From Synechococcus sp. CS-1328 (GTDB lineage Bacteria > Cyanobacteriota > Cyanobacteriia > PCC-6307 > Cyanobiaceae): a DNA stretch of 64,000 nt. Position 1 is the stretch's first letter. Each line of letters opens with the position of its first letter. Below are positions 60,798-64,000 of the stretch, piece by piece. Location: contig NZ_JAHLYT010000048.1 in assembly GCF_025128095.1 (NCBI RefSeq), positions 149,148 to 213,147 on the forward strand, given 5' to 3'. The position numbers were made by a program, and so were the translations under genes. The notes beneath the pieces were generated by a model that saw only the letters and a list, made by a program, of their open reading frames with translations, was not told the origin of the DNA and searched no databases.

Positions 60798-62270
60798 TCA
60801 GCAGCAGCTGGCCAGATCCGGATCGGCAGCCCTCAGCAGCGGTGCTGCCGGCGGTGCTGCCACGGGAAAGACCCGATTACCGCCCTGGGACTTGGCCTGG
60901 CGCAGGGCTCGGCAGGTGCGGCTGAGCAGATCTTCGGGGCAGTCGCCCGGCTGCTCGAGGGTCACCCCCACGCTGAGCCGAGGCCGGATCCAGTGGCCGC
61001 TCACCGGCAGCGGCAGCGCCAGAACTCTGCGGATCGATTCAGCCAGTTGCACCACCTCCTCGAGGCTGCCCATGCCGGCGAAGACCGCCACCAGCTGATC
61101 GCCGCCCAGACGCGCCATCAGATCGCTGGGCAGCACCAGATGGCGCAGGCGATCGGCGAGGGAGCGCAGCAACTGATCGCCGGCCTCGCGGCCATAGGTC
61201 TGGTTCAGGAGCCTGAATGCATCGAGATCCCAGCAGGCCAGCCCCACGGGCTGGCAGCGGCGCCAGCGGGACTGGTCCAGCCGGGTCAACCGTTGCAGGA
61301 GTGCCGTGCGGTTCATCAGGCCGGTGAGGCGATCGCTGCCGATGCCGGCTTCCCCCTGCGATGCCCGTCGATGGCCGTGTTCTGGGGGCGAGGCGTTGTT
61401 GCAGCAACGGCCTGTGATCCGGGATCTCTCGAGCGGATGGCAGCCGCCCAGATGGGAACTGCCCTGATGGGAGCTGCTCTGAGGAGAGCCGTCGCCGCTT
61501 TTCCCTGCTGCGCCGACATCCTGGAACGCAAGAATCCAGCCATTGCAGGCGTGACCCTCGCCGGCCAGGGGCCAGCAGAGGCAGCGCATCCATCGGTCGG
61601 TGCCATCGCTGGCCCGAAGGCGCAGCACACTGCGCTGATCCGGGCAGAGGGCGAAGGCCTGGGCGGGATTGAAGTCCGGCAGGAGATCGACGTCTGGCAG
61701 GAGTTCCGCGAGGCTGCCACCCAGCAGTTGATGGGAGGTCCAGCCCAGCAGGGTTCGCACCGAGGGGGTGATCCAGCGGATGCAGCGATCTGCGTCGATT
61801 TCCACCAGGAAGGCCGAGAGGGCCTCGGTCAACAGCCGGTTGCGATAAGTCTCACTGCCCCGATCGAGGTGCACAGGAGCCAGGCCGCTCAGATCAGTTG
61901 CAACCAGACACTGGGTCTCGAGGTCACCATTGCGGAGGCCGCTGCTGCTCATCAGGGTGAGAACGGGTTCTCCATTGCGATGCAGCAGCACCAGCTCGGC
62001 CTGTTCGGTGCGGCCTGGAGACACCTGCCGCAATCGCTCCACCGTGGGCCATTGGCTGGAGGGCGTCAGCGCGGTGAACGGTTGGCCGCAAATTGTCTCG
62101 CGGGCGTGGCCGATCAGGTCTGCCAGAGCCTGATTGGCGTAGTGCACCGCTCCGGAACTGGAGAGCGTGAGCACGCCATGGCCCATCTGCTCGACGATGG
62201 CGCGGTAGGGCTGATCGACGTTGGCATGAATGATGACGGCAGCATCGGCAGGACGCAGTTGCGCAGTCAT
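60798..62270 (-). CDS. PAS-GGDEF protein with degenerate active site
   Basis: A 490-aa sensory protein. Two PAS domains: residues about 18-130 (VEQMGHGVLTLSSSGAVHYA) and about 140-260 (ALSAFLVEIDADRCIRWITP). A Ser/Gly/His-rich linker leads to a GGDEF domain (DRLTGLMNRTALLQRL, LDAFRLLNQTYGREAGDQ, ARLGGDQL, LSVGVTLEQ). The catalytic GGDEF is changed to GGDQL, losing the Glu that binds metal, and the I-site RxxD is absent. It may bind GTP without making c-di-GMP. No membrane segment is seen. It lies 3 bp after the sigma factor gene on the same strand. Confidence 0.85.
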   Translation of the reverse strand: MTAQLRPADAAVIIHANVDQPYRAIVEQMGHGVLTLSSSGAVHYANQALADLIGHARETICGQPFTALTPSSQWPTVERLRQVSPGRTEQAELVLLHRNGEPVLTLMSSSGLRNGDLETQCLVATDLSGLAPVHLDRGSETYRNRLLTEALSAFLVEIDADRCIRWITPSVRTLLGWTSHQLLGGSLAELLPDVDLLPDFNPAQAFALCPDQRSVLRLRASDGTDRWMRCLCWPLAGEGHACNGWILAFQDVGAAGKSGDGSPQSSSHQGSSHLGGCHPLERSRITGRCCNNASPPEHGHRRASQGEAGIGSDRLTGLMNRTALLQRLTRLDQSRWRRCQPVGLACWDLDAFRLLNQTYGREAGDQLLRSLADRLRHLVLPSDLMARLGGDQLVAVFAGMGSLEEVVQLAESIRRVLALPLPVSGHWIRPRLSVGVTLEQPGDCPEDLLSRTCRALRQAKSQGGNRVFPVAAPPAAPLLRAADPDLASCC

Positions 62271-62273
62271 GGC

Positions 62274-63149
62274 TCAGGCCGTGCGGGGATCAAGAACCGG
62301 CGCCAGACAACGGCGCAGCTTCCGAAAGGTCTGCCGCTCCAGATTCTGAACCACACCTTTGGTCAGCCCCATCACCTCTGCGGTGGAGCTCAGGGAGCGA
62401 CCATCCGGTTCGGCATAACGCAAGCTCAGAAGACGGCGCTCTCGGTGATCCAGGGCTTCCACCTGTTCCCGCAACCAGCGGTAGTCCTCTTCCATCACCG
62501 GAGCACGCTCATCAGCGATCGCATCGATCAGGCAGAGATCGTCTGACGCGCCGGCAATCGGCTGATGCAGGGAGGTCATGCGGCTGTGCCGAACGGCACG
62601 AAGCGAGGCCTCCAGGCGCTCCTCCTCCACATCAAGCGCAGCAGCCAGCTCGCCGGTTGTGAGGCTCCGATCGGAGCGGGCCTGCAGCCTCCTGGCACGG
62701 CTGACCAACGTGATCATCGGGACGGGGATGCGGATGGGAGAGCCCGATTCCCTTAGGCAATTGCCGATCGCTTTGCGAATCCACCAGAAGGCGTAGGTGG
62801 AAAACTTATAGCCTCGCTTCGGATCAAATCGCTCTACGGCCTCGATCAAGCCCAGGTTGCCGGCCTGCAGCAAATCGAGCATTTCCAGGTGAAGGCCTTC
62901 GAGGCGATTGCTGTATCGGCGTGCAATCATCACCACCAGCCTGAGGTTGGCGGACACCATGCGGTTTCTGGCCCTCTCCGCACTGCATCGCAGCGCTTTG
63001 GTGGGCTGGGGATCCTTCAGCCATTGCTGCACGATGGCGGCGAGGTGAATTTCCTCTGATGCCGTGAACAGCGGAACTCGTCGTAAGAGAAGCAGATACT
63101 CCGTGAGTCCGTCGGACCCAGAATCAACAGGCAACTGAGAGTAGGACAT
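62274..63149 (-). CDS. Group 2 RNA polymerase sigma factor (RpoD-like)
   Basis: A 291-aa sigma-70 factor. Region 1.2 is GLTEYLLLLRRVPLFTASEE, region 2 is AERARNRMVSANLRLVVMIARRYS, then LQAGNLGLIEAVERFDPKRGYKFSTYAFWWIRKAI for -10 binding and melting. Region 3 is PIRIPVPMITLVSRARRLQ, and region 4 ends with SLSSTAEVMGLTKGVVQNLERQTFRKLRR for -35 binding. No 1.1 domain, so it is a group 2 (non-essential) factor as is common in picocyanobacteria. Its gene is 3 bp upstream of the PAS-GGDEF gene, so both are co-transcribed. Confidence 0.9.
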   Translation of the reverse strand: MSYSQLPVDSGSDGLTEYLLLLRRVPLFTASEEIHLAAIVQQWLKDPQPTKALRCSAERARNRMVSANLRLVVMIARRYSNRLEGLHLEMLDLLQAGNLGLIEAVERFDPKRGYKFSTYAFWWIRKAIGNCLRESGSPIRIPVPMITLVSRARRLQARSDRSLTTGELAAALDVEEERLEASLRAVRHSRMTSLHQPIAGASDDLCLIDAIADERAPVMEEDYRWLREQVEALDHRERRLLSLRYAEPDGRSLSSTAEVMGLTKGVVQNLERQTFRKLRRCLAPVLDPRTA

Positions 63150-63473
63150 TGGATGAAAAGATGAACAACCAGGCGTATCAGGGTCTTTGCGACCTGCTTT
63201 CAGTCAGCCAGAGTCCATGTGTTCTTCAGGTTGGAAACGTGCCTCTCCGTTATGGAAAGCCGGTGGAGGTGTCACCTGCTTTTGCGTCCACATTAAGCCA
63301 GTTGTGCTGATGGATACACCTGATTCGCGCGGGCTGCACCTTTGCGTCAATCAAGCACCTCTTCAATAGTTATCTCGAGGCCCGCCAGCGTTTCCTGCTC
63401 CTTCTTCAGGCCCTGCCAGCCAGTCGGCTGGGGATTGCGGTTTTAGGGGGAACCGGGTCGATCCGCTGCTCGA
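63150..63473. other. Intergenic region upstream of the sigma factor
   Basis: About 320 bp with no supported gene. It should contain the promoter of the minus-strand sigma factor gene. Two short look-alike stretches (cacctgcttttgcgtc near 63272 and gcacctttgcgtc near 63336) form a weak direct repeat. A possible remnant of the missing N-terminus of the nucleotidyltransferase could lie towards 63400, but no frame shows its catalytic GSxARG motif. Confidence 0.4.
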
Positions 63474-63671
63474 TTGCCACGCGGCAGTGCGTCCTTCGCC
63501 TGTATGTCGGCGGAGCGCTGGCAGCGTTGCCTCCGTCAGATCGGAACCCTTGGGCATGGGCTGGATCTGGTGGTGGTGGGCGCTGCAGATGCCCAACGCC
63601 TCAGCCAGTCGCTATGGCAACCTATGGGTGATTCGGTCCGGGAGGGCCGGGTGCTCTATGTCGTCGGCTGA
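63474..63671 (+). pseudogene. Remnant of an MNT-type nucleotidyltransferase (antitoxin)
   Basis: A 65-codon frame that matches only the C-terminal half of minimal nucleotidyltransferases: ERWQRCLRQIG, then GLDLVVVGAADAQRL, and the end VREGRVLY. In these proteins the catalytic GSxARG-x8-DxD site is in the N-terminal half, which is missing. The order, an NTase end followed by an overlapping HEPN frame, is that of MNT/HEPN toxin-antitoxin pairs. Read as a decayed antitoxin gene. Confidence 0.45.
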
Positions 63672-63864
63672 AGACGCCCTGCTGCTGCTGTCGATCGTGC
63701 GCCGCCACCTGCGTACCCTGGCGCGCGGACTCGATTCGGAGTTTCCAGAGGAAGACTGGGGCTCCACGGCCCAGCGGGCCGTGGAGAAGATCCTCAAGGC
63801 CTGGATCGTGCTCGACGATCGCCAACCCCTGCGTGTGCATGATCTGGCGGACCTTGCAGCCTGA
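63658..63864 (+). CDS. Short HEPN-domain protein, probably truncated toxin
   Basis: A 68-aa HEPN-like protein: LLLLSIVRRHLRTLARGLD, then STAQRAVEKILKAWIVLDD and LRVHDLADLAA. The VEKxLKA and HDL motifs are typical of HEPN domains. Typical HEPN toxins are about 110-130 aa with a third and fourth helix and an RNase motif (R-x4-6-H) after this point; here the frame stops right after HDLADLAA. The start overlaps the NTase remnant by 14 bp. The pair is likely inactive. Confidence 0.5.
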   Translation: MSSAEDALLLLSIVRRHLRTLARGLDSEFPEEDWGSTAQRAVEKILKAWIVLDDRQPLRVHDLADLAA

Positions 63865-64000
63865 CTGCCCGACACATCTCTGAAAACCCTTGCGCCGAAA
63901 TGGGTCTCAGGTCATTGGGTGGGCAGGGACCCGTGAGAGCTTGGGGTTCTCACACCAAACCAATCCCTCGTGGATTCCCACGCCCGGCTCCATGGTGAGC

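Noticed and set aside
63865..64000. Start of another gene at the window end
   Set aside because: An ATG occurs near 63991, but only a few codons are visible, so no call can be supported.

Overview
The window is GC-rich chromosomal DNA from a picocyanobacterium, most likely a freshwater Cyanobium/Synechococcus (subcluster 5.2) type. The evidence is the set of cyanobacterial families (DUF3531, CPP1-like J-domain protein, DUF1651, DUF92/VTE6-like, Nif11, hemL, adenosylcobalamin-dependent nrdJ, an ARTO-type terminal oxidase), the repeated HIP1 octamer GCGATCGC, and dense gene packing with many ATGA and TGATG overlaps. Strain identity cannot be fixed from the sequence alone. No rRNA, CRISPR array, insertion sequence or prophage was seen. 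One tRNA gene, Ser(UGA), is present.

Layout. 1-13.8 kb holds mostly housekeeping genes: the end of a PhnE-type permease, an SGNH hydrolase, a type III sigma factor, DUF92, RsmE, DUF3531, an ABC ATPase, Hsp33, a CPP1-like protein, RF3, a methyltransferase and class II ribonucleotide reductase, plus a relic of a GGDEF domain. 13.9-17.1 kb is a visibly AT-richer four-gene block matching the SiaA-SiaB-SiaC-SiaD partner-switching and c-di-GMP module known from Pseudomonas. 17.3-25.2 kb carries tRNA-Ser, a TerB-like protein, MCE/MlaE lipid-transport genes without their ATPase, a PfkB kinase, GlcD, HemL and a Nif11 protein. 25.4-34.1 kb has a type II NADH dehydrogenase, DoxX, two tandem paralogous small membrane proteins, TolC, an NHLM-type HlyD adaptor, an SDR, an EamA exporter and a double VOC protein.

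34.2-44.8 kb is a minus-strand respiratory and sugar locus: two DUF2231 membrane proteins, then ctaC-ctaD-ctaE, a GMC oxidoreductase and a GH63-like glucosidase joined by ATGA overlaps, then a second GMC oxidoreductase. CtaC has lost the CuA ligands, the hallmark of the cyanobacterial alternative respiratory terminal oxidase (ARTO), so a glucosidase, sugar oxidase and quinol oxidase chain can be proposed.

45.5-60.0 kb is the most unusual region: nine consecutive minus-strand genes, mostly touching or overlapping. In transcription order they are a radical SAM enzyme, an internally duplicated polytopic membrane protein, a small membrane protein, a UbiA-like prenyltransferase, a rifampin-phosphotransferase-like dikinase, a DUF3419/BtaA-like aminocarboxypropyl transferase, a GNAT protein, a fused 5-oxoprolinase and a gamma-glutamyltransferase. 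This combination suggests an undescribed lipid or small-molecule pathway. 60.2-63.9 kb has YajQ, a PAS-GGDEF protein with a degenerate active site, a group 2 sigma factor, and the remains of an MNT/HEPN toxin-antitoxin pair.

A recurring oddity is the presence of short in-frame tandem repeats (mainly 15 bp, five codons) in poorly conserved linkers of unrelated genes.
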